From Clostridium celatum DSM 1785 (GTDB lineage Bacteria; Bacillota; Clostridia; Clostridiales; Clostridiaceae): DNA of 64,000 nucleotides. Under the pieces are notes generated by a model, which saw nothing but the letters and a program-made list of their open reading frames with translations, had not been told where the DNA came from and searched no databases. The stretch's first letter is position 1; each line of letters begins with the position of its first letter. The stretch is from assembly GCF_000320405.1 (NCBI RefSeq), contig NZ_KB291618.1:99574-163573 (forward strand), written 5' to 3'. Below, piece after piece: positions 47,834 to 56,215 of this stretch. Made by a program: the position numbers and the translations under genes.

Positions 47834-49063
47834 ATGATTAAAATAGATGAAAATCTAACAGTGGTATCTCCTGCTGGTTTTAAAGCATCAGGAATTCACT
47901 GTGGTTTAAAAAAGAGTTTACTAAAAAAAGATTTAGCTCTTATATATTCTGAAACTCTAGCTAATTCTGCTGGTGTTTACACCAAAAACAAAGTAAAAGG
48001 TGCTCCTCTTACTGTAACTAAAAAGCATTTAACTAATAAAAAATCTCAAGCAATAATTATAAATAGTGGTAACGCTAATACATGTACCGGTGATGATGGA
48101 TTAGCTAAAGCTAATAAAATGACTAGTCTTTGTGCTAAGGCCTTAAATATAAAAAATGATGATGTATTAGTTGCATCTACTGGTGTTATTGGAGTTCCAC
48201 TTAATATAGATGCTATAAAAGATGGAATACCTTCATTAGTAACTAACTTATCTTGCAACAACTCTTCTGCTAAAGATGCCTGTAGTGCAATTATGACTAC
48301 AGATACTGTAATGAAGCAAGCTGGTGTTGAAATAGAGATTCAAGGTAAAAAAATAACAATTGCTGCTATGGCTAAAGGTTCTGGTATGATTCATCCCAAC
48401 ATGGCTACAATGCTTTCTTTTATTACTACAGACCTTTCAATTTCTCCAATACTTTTAAAAGAAGCATTAAAAACTTCTGTTAATTTATCATATAACAGAA
48501 TTAGCGTTGATGGTGATTCTAGTACTAATGATATGGTTTTAATTATGGCAAATAGTCTTGCTAATAATGAAACTATCCTTGAAAAAAATGATGATTTTAA
48601 TTTATTCCTAGAAGCTTTAACTTTATTAAATATTTACCTTGCTAAAAAAATAGCAAAGGATGGTGAAGGTGCTACCAAACTTATAGAATGTACTGTAAAA
48701 AATGCACCTTCAATAGAAAATGCTGAGGTTCTTGCTAAAAGTGTAATTAATTCAAACTTAGTGAAAGCTGCCATATTTGGTAGCGATGCAAATTGGGGCC
48801 GAATCCTTTGTGCTTTAGGTTATGCCGATATCGAATTTGATCCTGAAAAAGTTGATGTAAGATTTGAAAGTTCTGCTGGTGAAATTGTAGTTTGTAAAAA
48901 CGGATTGCCAACTAATTTCGATGAATCTAAGGCAAAGAAAATATTATTACAAGATGAAATTAAAATTTTAATAGACCTAAAATTAGGCTCATGTAAAGCA
49001 ACCTCATGGGGATGTGATTTAACTTATGACTACGTAAAAATAAACGGCGATTATCGCAGTTAA
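47834..49063 (+). CDS. argJ: bifunctional ornithine acetyltransferase/N-acetylglutamate synthase
   Basis: Recycles the acetyl group from acetylornithine to glutamate. 409 residues with NSGNANTCTGDDG, the oxyanion STGVIGV, and the self-cleavage site KGSGMIHPNMATMLSF, in which the Thr of ATML becomes the nucleophile of the beta chain. Two ATGs (47822 and 47834) are possible; GGATG spacing favours 47834 but the choice is not firm. Its presence means the pathway is the cyclic type, consistent with the absence of argA and argE here. Confidence 0.95.
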   Translation: MIKIDENLTVVSPAGFKASGIHCGLKKSLLKKDLALIYSETLANSAGVYTKNKVKGAPLTVTKKHLTNKKSQAIIINSGNANTCTGDDGLAKANKMTSLCAKALNIKNDDVLVASTGVIGVPLNIDAIKDGIPSLVTNLSCNNSSAKDACSAIMTTDTVMKQAGVEIEIQGKKITIAAMAKGSGMIHPNMATMLSFITTDLSISPILLKEALKTSVNLSYNRISVDGDSSTNDMVLIMANSLANNETILEKNDDFNLFLEALTLLNIYLAKKIAKDGEGATKLIECTVKNAPSIENAEVLAKSVINSNLVKAAIFGSDANWGRILCALGYADIEFDPEKVDVRFESSAGEIVVCKNGLPTNFDESKAKKILLQDEIKILIDLKLGSCKATSWGCDLTYDYVKINGDYRS

Positions 49064-49071
49064 TTTAAACT

Positions 49072-49167
49072 GCCCGCGGGGTCAACCCATTTTTTTACAT
49101 TGGTATTTCTATGGCTATTCATGCATTACACAGAGCAATTGTAAATATTTGTATTGACCCCTGGGGC
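49072..49167 (+). other. inverted-repeat structured element between argJ and argB
   Basis: GC-rich arms GCCCGCGGGGTCAA (49072-49085) and TTGACCCCTGGGGC (49154-49167) pair nearly perfectly and enclose 68 nt. Inside, TTACATTG (49095-49102) pairs with CAATTGTAA (49136-49144), leaving an AT-rich apical part containing ATTCATGCAT. The GC content is out of character for the surroundings. It ends just before the AAAGGAGG of argB. It could be a folded mRNA element, a regulatory site or a small inserted repeat. Confidence 0.55.
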
Positions 49168-49183
49168 AAAAAAGGAGGCTTAT

Positions 49184-50038
49184 ATGAATTATACTCAACA
49201 TGCTAATGTATTGGTTCAAGCTTTACCTTATATTCAAGAATATTATGGTAAAACCATAGTAATTAAATATGGTGGTAATGCCATGATTAATGATGAATTA
49301 ACTAAAACAGTTATAAATGATATTATCCTTATGAAATGTATAGGAATTAATCCAATTATAGTTCATGGTGGTGGACCTGATATTACTAATACTTTAGCTA
49401 AAATGAATTATAAAAGTAAATTTATAAATGGATTAAGATATACTGATGAGACTACTATATCTGTTGCTCAAATGGTCTTAGCAGGAAAAGTTAATAAAGA
49501 CTTAGTTAAGCTTATTGAAATAAATGGTGGTAAAGCTCTTGGTTTATCTGGAATTGACGGCTCATTAATTAAAGCTAAAAAACTAGAAAAAGACGTAGAT
49601 TTAGGTTATGTTGGTGAAATAACATCTGTAAATACTGATCTTTTAAAAATAGCTATGGATTCTGGCTATATTCCTGTTATATCTTCTATTGCTATTGGTG
49701 AATCTGATAGTAATAGCTATAACATTAATGCAGATACATGTGCATCTAAAATAGCAGCTTCACTAAAAGCTGAAAATTTAATTCTTTTAACAGATGTTCC
49801 GGGAGTAATGACTGATCCTTCAGATCCCTCTACTCTTATTTCAACATTACGATTACATCAAATTCCCAAATTAACTGTAGATAAAATTATTAAGGGTGGC
49901 ATGATTCCTAAAATAAATTGTTGTGTTGAGTCTGTACGACTTGGCGTTAAAAAAGCGCATATAATTGATGGAAGAACTCCACACTCAATATTACTTGAAC
50001 TTTTATCCGAAAAAGGAATTGGAACAGAAATATATTAG
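49184..50038 (+). CDS. argB: acetylglutamate kinase
   Basis: Phosphorylates N-acetylglutamate. 284 residues with VIKYGGNAM, IVHGGGPDI, GLSGIDGSLI, NINADTCASKIAASL and the late IKGGMIPKI. The ATG at 49184 is chosen because a strong AAAGGAGG precedes it; a TTG at 49154 lies inside the upstream inverted repeat. Probably the arginine-feedback step, though I cannot judge sensitivity. Confidence 0.96.
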   Translation: MNYTQHANVLVQALPYIQEYYGKTIVIKYGGNAMINDELTKTVINDIILMKCIGINPIIVHGGGPDITNTLAKMNYKSKFINGLRYTDETTISVAQMVLAGKVNKDLVKLIEINGGKALGLSGIDGSLIKAKKLEKDVDLGYVGEITSVNTDLLKIAMDSGYIPVISSIAIGESDSNSYNINADTCASKIAASLKAENLILLTDVPGVMTDPSDPSTLISTLRLHQIPKLTVDKIIKGGMIPKINCCVESVRLGVKKAHIIDGRTPHSILLELLSEKGIGTEIY

Positions 50039-50052
50039 GGGGTATCTTTTAA

Positions 50053-51228
50053 ATGAATTTAATAGAAGAATCAAATAAATATTTAATGAATACTTATTCT
50101 CCTATTCCTATAAGTTTTACTTATGGAAGTGGATCATATTTATTTGATAGTAATAATAAAAAATATATAGATTTCACTAGTGGAATTGGGGTTAATTCTC
50201 TAGGATATAATAATACAGCTTGGAAAAATGCAATTGTTTCTCAACTTAATTCTTTTCAACACTTATCAAATATTTTTACAAATACAACTACAATTAATTT
50301 AGCAAAAAAACTTACTAATCTTTCAAATATGAGCAAGGTTTTCTTTGCAAATTCTGGAGCTGAAGCTAATGAATGCGCTATTAAGCTTGCTAGAAAATAT
50401 AGCTTTAACAAATATGGCAACCATAGAGGTACTATTCTTTCTTTAAAACAATCATTTCATGGTAGAACACTAGCAACACTAACTGCAACAGGACAAGATA
50501 AGTTTCACAATTACTTCTTTCCTTTTCCTAAAGGCTTTAATTATGTAAGTGCAAACTCTATTGATGATTTAAAAGAAAAATTAACATCTGATGTTTGTGG
50601 AATAATTATGGAAGCTATTCAAGGTGAAGGTGGTGTTCATCCTCTTAATAAGGAATTTGTTATCAAAGCTTGTGAACTAGCAAAAGAAAAAGATGTTTTA
50701 ATCATCTTTGATGAAGTTCAATGTGGAATCGCTAGAACTGGAAATTTATTTGGATTTAATGAATTTGGTGCTAATCCAGATATAGTTACTTGTGCTAAAG
50801 GTTTAGGGGGTGGACTTCCTATAGGTGCAGTTTTATGCAACGATAAACTTTCAAATACTTTTGTTCCTGGCGATCATGGCTCAACCTTTGGTGGAAATCC
50901 AGTAGTTTGTGCTGGTGCCATTGAAGTATTAAATGAGCTGTGCAACACTTCATCTTATAATTCTATTTATAATAAAGGACAACTTATTAAAAATACTCTA
51001 ACCGCTTCAAATCTTTCTATAATAAAAGAAGTTCGTGGATCAGGTTTAATGATAGGAATAGAAATAGATGGAGATTCTTCTGTATTCCAAAAGAAGGCTT
51101 TAGAAAATGGACTATTAGTTCTAACAGCAGGTAAAAATGTAATAAGACTACTTCCACCACTAAACATTTCAGAAGAAGAAATTGATGAAGGTTTAAAAAT
51201 CTTAATTTCTTCATTAAAAAAACTTTAA
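50053..51228 (+). CDS. argD: acetylornithine aminotransferase
   Basis: PLP class III aminotransferase. 391 residues with FANSGAEANECAIKLARKY, FHGRTLATLTATGQDKF, IFDEVQCGIARTG and the PLP lysine in TCAKGLGGGLPIGA. Sixth gene of the arg operon. Confidence 0.96.
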   Translation: MNLIEESNKYLMNTYSPIPISFTYGSGSYLFDSNNKKYIDFTSGIGVNSLGYNNTAWKNAIVSQLNSFQHLSNIFTNTTTINLAKKLTNLSNMSKVFFANSGAEANECAIKLARKYSFNKYGNHRGTILSLKQSFHGRTLATLTATGQDKFHNYFFPFPKGFNYVSANSIDDLKEKLTSDVCGIIMEAIQGEGGVHPLNKEFVIKACELAKEKDVLIIFDEVQCGIARTGNLFGFNEFGANPDIVTCAKGLGGGLPIGAVLCNDKLSNTFVPGDHGSTFGGNPVVCAGAIEVLNELCNTSSYNSIYNKGQLIKNTLTASNLSIIKEVRGSGLMIGIEIDGDSSVFQKKALENGLLVLTAGKNVIRLLPPLNISEEEIDEGLKILISSLKKL

Positions 51229-51286
51229 TATTAACTTTTTAACTAAACCAATTAAGTAATTAATCTAATAAAGGGGGCTTTATAAA

Positions 51287-52210
51287 ATGAATAAAGATTT
51301 GTTACGTATGGATAATCTTTCAAAAGATGAAATATTAGATATATTAAATCTTGCAGATCAATTAAAATATGAAAAAAAACATGGTATAGAACATCCTTTA
51401 CTTAAGGGAAAATCCCTAGGGATGATTTTTGAAAAGTCATCAACTCGTACTAGAGTTTCCTTTGAAGTCGGTATGTATGAGCTTGGTGGTAATCCATTGT
51501 TTTTAAGTTCTAAAGATTTACAAATAGGTCGTGGGGAACCTATTCAAGATACTGCTAGAGTTCTATCAAGATATTTAGATGGAATAATGATAAGAACATT
51601 CTCTCAAAAAGGAATTGAAATCTTAGCTGAAGCTTCTTCAATTCCAATTATCAATGGTCTTACAGACGATGAACATCCTTGCCAAATTTTAGCTGATTTA
51701 ATGACTATAAGAGAAAAAAAATTAATTTTAGATGGTTTAAAGGTTGCCTATATTGGTGATGGTAATAATATGTGTAATTCTTTAATTGTTGGCTGTTTAA
51801 CTTTAGGCATGCATATTAGCATTGCTAATCCTCAAGGTTATAAACCACCTAAATATTATATAGATAAAGGTAATGAATTAGCTCTTAAAAATAATGTTTC
51901 ATTTACAATGACTAATTTACCTAAAGATGCGGTTAAAGATGCAGATGTAGTTATAACAGATGTATGGGCTAGCATGGGACAAGAATCAGAAGCTCAAAAA
52001 AGAATGATAGCTTTTAAAGGATATCAAGTAAACAAAGAATTAATGAGTTTAGCTAAAGATGATGCTTTAGTTCTTCATTGCCTTCCTGCCCATAGAGAAG
52101 AAGAAATAACAGAGGAAATTCTTGAAGCTCATGCTGATGAGATTTTTGAAGAGGCTGAAAATAGATTACATGCCCAAAAAGCAATTTTAGTAAAACTTCT
52201 ATCAAAATAG
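51287..52210 (+). CDS. argF: ornithine carbamoyltransferase
   Basis: Makes citrulline from ornithine and carbamoyl phosphate. 307 residues with the carbamoyl-phosphate motif KSSTRTRVSFE, DEHPCQILAD and the ornithine motif HCLPAHR. In the biosynthetic operon, so biosynthetic rather than deiminase-pathway use is inferred. Confidence 0.95.
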   Translation: MNKDLLRMDNLSKDEILDILNLADQLKYEKKHGIEHPLLKGKSLGMIFEKSSTRTRVSFEVGMYELGGNPLFLSSKDLQIGRGEPIQDTARVLSRYLDGIMIRTFSQKGIEILAEASSIPIINGLTDDEHPCQILADLMTIREKKLILDGLKVAYIGDGNNMCNSLIVGCLTLGMHISIANPQGYKPPKYYIDKGNELALKNNVSFTMTNLPKDAVKDADVVITDVWASMGQESEAQKRMIAFKGYQVNKELMSLAKDDALVLHCLPAHREEEITEEILEAHADEIFEEAENRLHAQKAILVKLLSK

Positions 52211-52212
52211 TT

Positions 52213-52260
52213 TATACCTCAGCAGAAAGGGAATAATAATACCTTTTCTACTGAGGTATA
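52213..52260. terminator. bidirectional terminator between argF and the ABC operon
   Basis: TATACCTCAG/CTGAGGTATA outer stem with inner AGAAAGG/CCTTTTCT arms between convergent genes. Confidence 0.85.
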
Positions 52261-52262
52261 AA

Positions 52263-53003
52263 TCATTTTATTGTAGCTTTTCTAATTAATAAATTAGCTA
52301 TAAAATATAAACCTATAAATAAAATACCATAGGTTAATAACTCTATAATTATATTATTATCAGTAAAATTTAAAATATCTTTAATTTTATTATTTATTTC
52401 ATAAGGTACGACATCAAAATGCTCCATTATATTTCTTACTATCTTTGGCAAAAATATTAAAATAGTTATTGCTACTAACTTACCTAATTCATTTCTATTA
52501 TAAAAAATGATTTCTATAACTAGTGCTAAAATATATACCATACAATAAATTAAAAATAAAAATATTATATTCTTTAACATTACATCTACACTATTATCCT
52601 GTATCCAAGTACTTGATGAAACTTTACCTTTAAAATTTCCAATGATAAATTCATAAAGACTAGGCATTTTTATAAAAGCATTTATTGCTCTATTTATAAA
52701 TAAATCTGTTATTGCCATAGCCATTGATATTGGAAATATTGATAATATAATTCCTTTAATAAATGACTTCCTTGATATGTTATTGCTCTGTGCAAAATAG
52801 AACTTTCTTTTAAAAGTCTCCATACCATGTAATACAATAAAAAGTACTGTAAATATTTCTATGCCACCCATTATTACTTCTTCACTACCTATTGACCATC
52901 TTGTTATAAATAATAAATAAGCTAATAAAAAACCGTAAAATATTACTATTGGCTTAATCATATCCTCAATATTAAATTTTGAAACCTTTAAAATCTTATC
53001 CAT
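52263..53003 (-). CDS. ABC-2-type permease subunit
   Basis: 246 residues, six hydrophobic helices. It resembles its neighbour at 53055 across the whole length (both have FYFAQ/SQGNNISRKSFI, PISMAMAITDLFINRA-like, TWIQ motifs), so the two arose by duplication and probably form a heterodimeric exporter with the ATPase at 53788. Last gene of the operon. Confidence 0.75.
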   Translation of the reverse strand: MDKILKVSKFNIEDMIKPIVIFYGFLLAYLLFITRWSIGSEEVIMGGIEIFTVLFIVLHGMETFKRKFYFAQSNNISRKSFIKGIILSIFPISMAMAITDLFINRAINAFIKMPSLYEFIIGNFKGKVSSSTWIQDNSVDVMLKNIIFLFLIYCMVYILALVIEIIFYNRNELGKLVAITILIFLPKIVRNIMEHFDVVPYEINNKIKDILNFTDNNIIIELLTYGILFIGLYFIANLLIRKATIK

Positions 53004-53054
53004 ATATCCTACTCCCTTATCTCTTAACCCGCTAAACCACTCACATAATACTTC

Positions 53055-53786
53055 TTATCTTTCCTTTATTTCAGCTGTTTTAATTAATCTATAAATACAA
53101 CCTGATAAAACTATAAACATTAATATACAACTTAAAATAGCTAAATAAACATTTTGTGTTTTAATTCCAAGTACTCTTTCTAATACTTTAAACAATCCAT
53201 AATTTAAATCTGAAGATAACCAAGTTATTAATATTCCTCCACCAATTACTGATACAGCTATTTTCATAAGTGTATTACATCTATAATAAATCAGATTAAT
53301 AACAATTCCCAAAATATAAGCAAAGCAATAAAGTACAAAAGATAATAGTATTGTATTTACTACTGTTGTAAAACCATTACTTTGAATCCACTCAGTATGC
53401 AAAGCACCATTATCAAAATTTTTAAGTGCAGTATATCCCATATCATAAAGACTTGGAGAAGGTATAAATAAATTCATTACTCTATTTATAAGTAAATCAA
53501 TTATTGCCATAATTATAGCAATAGGAAAAGCTGATAATATTACTCCACCTATAAAGCTTTTTCTAGATATATTATTACCTTGTGAAAAATAAAAGTTTTC
53601 CTTAAAAGAATTTAAACCACATACGAAAATAAAAATTATAGATGCAACTTCTAGTCCTGAAACACTGCCATTAGCATTTATAGCAAATAATGCAGCTAAC
53701 GTTATCAAAAGTATACAATAAAATACCCCTGTGGCTTTTAAAATATCAATTACATTCATTTTTGCTATTTTTAAGCTTTTATCCAT
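53055..53786 (-). CDS. ABC-2-type permease subunit
   Basis: 243 residues, about six membrane helices, paralogue of the 52263 product. It starts one base after the ATPase gene stops. The set GntR regulator, ATPase, two permeases resembles Ytr-type exporters of Bacillus induced by wall-active antibiotics; substrate not known. Confidence 0.75.
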   Translation of the reverse strand: MDKSLKIAKMNVIDILKATGVFYCILLITLAALFAINANGSVSGLEVASIIFIFVCGLNSFKENFYFSQGNNISRKSFIGGVILSAFPIAIIMAIIDLLINRVMNLFIPSPSLYDMGYTALKNFDNGALHTEWIQSNGFTTVVNTILLSFVLYCFAYILGIVINLIYYRCNTLMKIAVSVIGGGILITWLSSDLNYGLFKVLERVLGIKTQNVYLAILSCILMFIVLSGCIYRLIKTAEIKER

Positions 53787-53787
53787 T

Positions 53788-54660
53788 TTACTTTTCCTCC
53801 TTACTAGTTAAATAAATGAATAGCTTTTGAAGCTCTACCTTTGAAAACTCTAATCCTAACTCCTCTGCTAATTTCTTATCCTCACTACATATTTCACCTA
53901 AAACAGTTGCTGCTTTAAAATTAGTTAAAGCTTCTATATTAACAATTTCTTTGGCTTTTATATACTTATCAACATTTTCACTAAGACCTGATACTGTATA
54001 TACTTTATTTAACAATTCTTCAGCGTCTTCTGTATTTACTATACTTCTATCATTTAAAATAACTACATTTTCTATAATATTTGAAACTTCTTCTATAATA
54101 TGAGTTGATAGAATTATTGTCTTTGGTTCATCAATATAGTTCTTCATTAATTCTTTATAAAACAACTCTCTATGATTAGCATCTAATCCTAACACCGGTT
54201 CATCAAATATAATAATTTCTGCTCCTGATGCCATAGCTATTATAATTTTTGCTATGGAACAATACCCTGTAGATAAATTTTTCATCTTTTTATTTATATC
54301 AAGTTCAAATTTTTTTGCCAATTCTAAAGCATATTCCATATGAAAATTCTTATAAAATTCCGATGTCCACTTTAAAATCTTCTTTACCGTATAACTTTCT
54401 GGGAATAAATTTCTTTCAGTCATAAAATATATTTTTTCTAAAGCATTATCATTTTCACGTACATTCTCCCCATCTACTTCTACTACACCATTATCTTGAA
54501 AAATTCTATTTGTTATTATATTTAAAAGTGTAGTTTTTCCTGCTCCATTTCTTCCAAGCAATCCATAAATTTTATTTTCATCAAACACTATATTAATATC
54601 ATCTAATACCAAATTACTATTATAGCTTTTCTTTAAATTTTTAACTTCTATCTTTGCCAT
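53788..54660 (-). CDS. ABC transporter ATP-binding protein
   Basis: 290 residues. Walker A GLLGRNGAGKTT, a divergent signature LSTGYCSIAKI in place of LSGGQ, Walker B IIIFDEPVLGLD and the His loop LSTHIIEE. The degenerate signature is common in YtrB/BcrA-like exporters of this gene arrangement. Begins 3 nt after the GntR gene. Confidence 0.88.
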   Translation of the reverse strand: MAKIEVKNLKKSYNSNLVLDDINIVFDENKIYGLLGRNGAGKTTLLNIITNRIFQDNGVVEVDGENVRENDNALEKIYFMTERNLFPESYTVKKILKWTSEFYKNFHMEYALELAKKFELDINKKMKNLSTGYCSIAKIIIAMASGAEIIIFDEPVLGLDANHRELFYKELMKNYIDEPKTIILSTHIIEEVSNIIENVVILNDRSIVNTEDAEELLNKVYTVSGLSENVDKYIKAKEIVNIEALTNFKAATVLGEICSEDKKLAEELGLEFSKVELQKLFIYLTSKEEK

Positions 54661-54663
54661 ACA

Positions 54664-55026
54664 TTACACCTCTCTTTGAATCATCTTTATAACATCTTCT
54701 TTAGATATATTTAATTTTTTTGCTTCATCCAGTAAAGAAATTATATAGTCATTAAAAAATCTTTCTTTTCTTCTATTTATAAGTAACTCTTTACTACCTT
54801 CCGATACAAACATACCTATACCTCTCCTTTTATAAATAATCCCTTCATTCACAAGAATATTGAATCCTTTTGCCACTGTTGCTGGATTAATCTTATACTT
54901 AACAGATATCTCTGTAGTTGATGGAATCATCTCATTTTCCTTAAAAATATCTTTCAATATACTATCTTCTATTGACTGTGCAATTTGGATATATATAGGT
55001 ACATCATTAGTAAATTCTAAATTCAC
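54664..55026 (-). CDS. GntR family (YtrA subfamily) transcriptional regulator
   Basis: 120 residues: the N-terminal winged helix with VPIYIQIAQSIEDSI, ATVAKGFNILVNEGIIYKRR and GMFVSEGS, then only a short C-terminal helical tail, the YtrA subfamily shape. GTG start at 55026 after a GGGGGG stretch. Likely represses its own operon; no clear operator was assigned. Confidence 0.88.
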   Translation of the reverse strand: MNLEFTNDVPIYIQIAQSIEDSILKDIFKENEMIPSTTEISVKYKINPATVAKGFNILVNEGIIYKRRGIGMFVSEGSKELLINRRKERFFNDYIISLLDEAKKLNISKEDVIKMIQREV

Positions 55027-55214
55027 AATATCCCCCCTACTTTATTTATACTTATACTATATTCAATTTTAGTTAAGTGGTTCATTACTTATATAACTAA
55101 CTATACAACTATTTATCTTATATGTAAATATTTGTATTAAAATTGCAAAATCTTTTTCTTATTTTATTAAAAAATTCTCCTTCTTTTTAATATTTTTAGA
55201 ATTAACACTTAAAT

Positions 55215-55249
55215 AAAAAACACTAATAGAGAATAGCTATTAGTGTTTT
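55215..55249 (-). terminator. terminator after the radical SAM gene
   Basis: Perfect 13-bp stem (55217-55229 with 55237-55249) and six T on the minus strand. Confidence 0.88.
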
Positions 55250-55297
55250 AATATAATTAAGTTACAAGTAATTAATGATATTGCCGATACAAGTTCT

Positions 55298-55987
55298 CTA
55301 ACAATTTAATAATTCTTTTGAAATTCTATCAAAGTCTTTATCGGATATTCCTAACTTTTTCTTAAATATTTCATCTTCTATTCTAGAAATTATTATCTTA
55401 TCTGGAGATATTTTTGTAATAACATTTTTTATACTACTAATTGACTTTTCATCATCGTTATACCCATTAATAATAGTAATCTCAAATATAAATTTTCCTT
55501 TATATTGTTTATTAAAAGATTCCATATTTGAAATATACTTATCTAATGTATATCCTTCAATTGGTCTTTGAACTTTTTTAAAATGATCTTCTGTTATTAC
55601 TTTTATCTCTCCAATAACTTCATCACATTTGTTAGCAATCTTTATATATTCATCCCTGCATAATAAATACCCATTAGACAGTAACCTTATAGGTAAGCCT
55701 TTACCCTTTATAAAATCAATAACATCATTAATTTTATCATTTACTAAAGCCTCACCTTTTGAGTTAATAAATATCAACTCTGCTTTTGTGCTTTCTATTT
55801 TGTTTTCTAATTCAATCAATTCATTGTCTATTTCACCAAAGGATCTTTGATTATCTACTTTATTTTTAGATCTTCCAATAGGACAAAATATACAATCAAA
55901 ATTACAATATTTTTCTGGAAGTATATTAACCTCCAAAACTCTTCTTCCCTCTTCAATATAAGCTTCCTTGTAAGTAAAATTATTCAT
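55298..55987 (-). CDS. radical SAM protein of unknown substrate under a ykkC-family riboswitch
   Basis: 229 residues. The radical SAM motif is CNFDCIFC (C-X3-C-X2-C) after VNILPEKYC; later LLSNGYLLC and IEGYTLDKYI resemble MoaA/COG0731-like proteins. No additional cluster-binding cysteine domain is seen; length is short for the superfamily. ATG at 55987 follows GGAGGAG; a TTG at 56002 overlaps that site. A single-gene unit: riboswitch, gene, terminator. A link to the riboswitch ligand is inferred only from position. Confidence 0.8.
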   Translation of the reverse strand: MNNFTYKEAYIEEGRRVLEVNILPEKYCNFDCIFCPIGRSKNKVDNQRSFGEIDNELIELENKIESTKAELIFINSKGEALVNDKINDVIDFIKGKGLPIRLLSNGYLLCRDEYIKIANKCDEVIGEIKVITEDHFKKVQRPIEGYTLDKYISNMESFNKQYKGKFIFEITIINGYNDDEKSISSIKNVITKISPDKIIISRIEDEIFKKKLGISDKDFDRISKELLNC

Positions 55988-56013
55988 TCTTCGCTCCTCC
56001 AAATTTATAAAAT

Positions 56014-56050
56014 AAAAAAAGCCTTAGAGATATTAAAATATCTCCCAGGC
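56014..56050 (-). terminator. riboswitch expression-platform terminator
   Basis: Minus-strand GCCT..GAGATATT/AATATCTC..AGGC stem followed by seven T. Its 5' arm includes the conserved GCCTGGGAGA of the ykkC aptamer 3' end, so ligand binding should prevent termination. Confidence 0.8.
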
Positions 56051-56135
56051 TTTTATCCTTCCGTGTACACAATAAATTGTGCGCTTTCTCTCGGACCTGC
56101 CAATTAAATACTGCGGAACCCTAGAAAGCTTTTTA
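56041..56135 (-). ncRNA. ykkC-family riboswitch (guanidine-I or related class)
   Basis: On the minus strand the conserved ykkC blocks occur in order: CTAGGGTTCCGC, GGTCCGAGAG, ACACGGAAGGATAAAAGCC and TGGGAGA, with a variable CACAAT/ATTGTG hairpin between the second and third. The ykkC consensus covers guanidine-I and the ppGpp, PRPP and nucleotide-diphosphate subclasses; I cannot assign the ligand by eye. The aptamer overlaps a terminator and so should be an ON switch for the radical SAM gene. Confidence 0.85.
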
Positions 56136-56178
56136 TATATAATTTTTATTTTAATATTCTAAGAACTTTTTCTCATTT

Positions 56179-56208
56179 ATAATATATCAAAAATTTTTTT
56201 AAAATCAA
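56179..56208 (-). promoter_or_regulatory. candidate promoter of the ykkC riboswitch transcript
   Basis: Minus-strand TTGATT (56203-56208), 18-bp spacer, TATTAT (56179-56184). Confidence 0.45.
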
Positions 56209-56215
56209 CTAATTT

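Noticed and set aside
49154..49183. Longer argB beginning at TTG 49154
   Set aside because: It would start inside the GC-rich inverted repeat, while AAAGGAGG is ideally placed for the ATG at 49184.
55030..55130. GntR operator upstream of the ABC exporter operon
   Set aside because: TATAGTTAGTTATATAAG-like sequence is partly symmetrical, but it does not match a YtrA-type operator well and AT-rich DNA gives such matches by chance.
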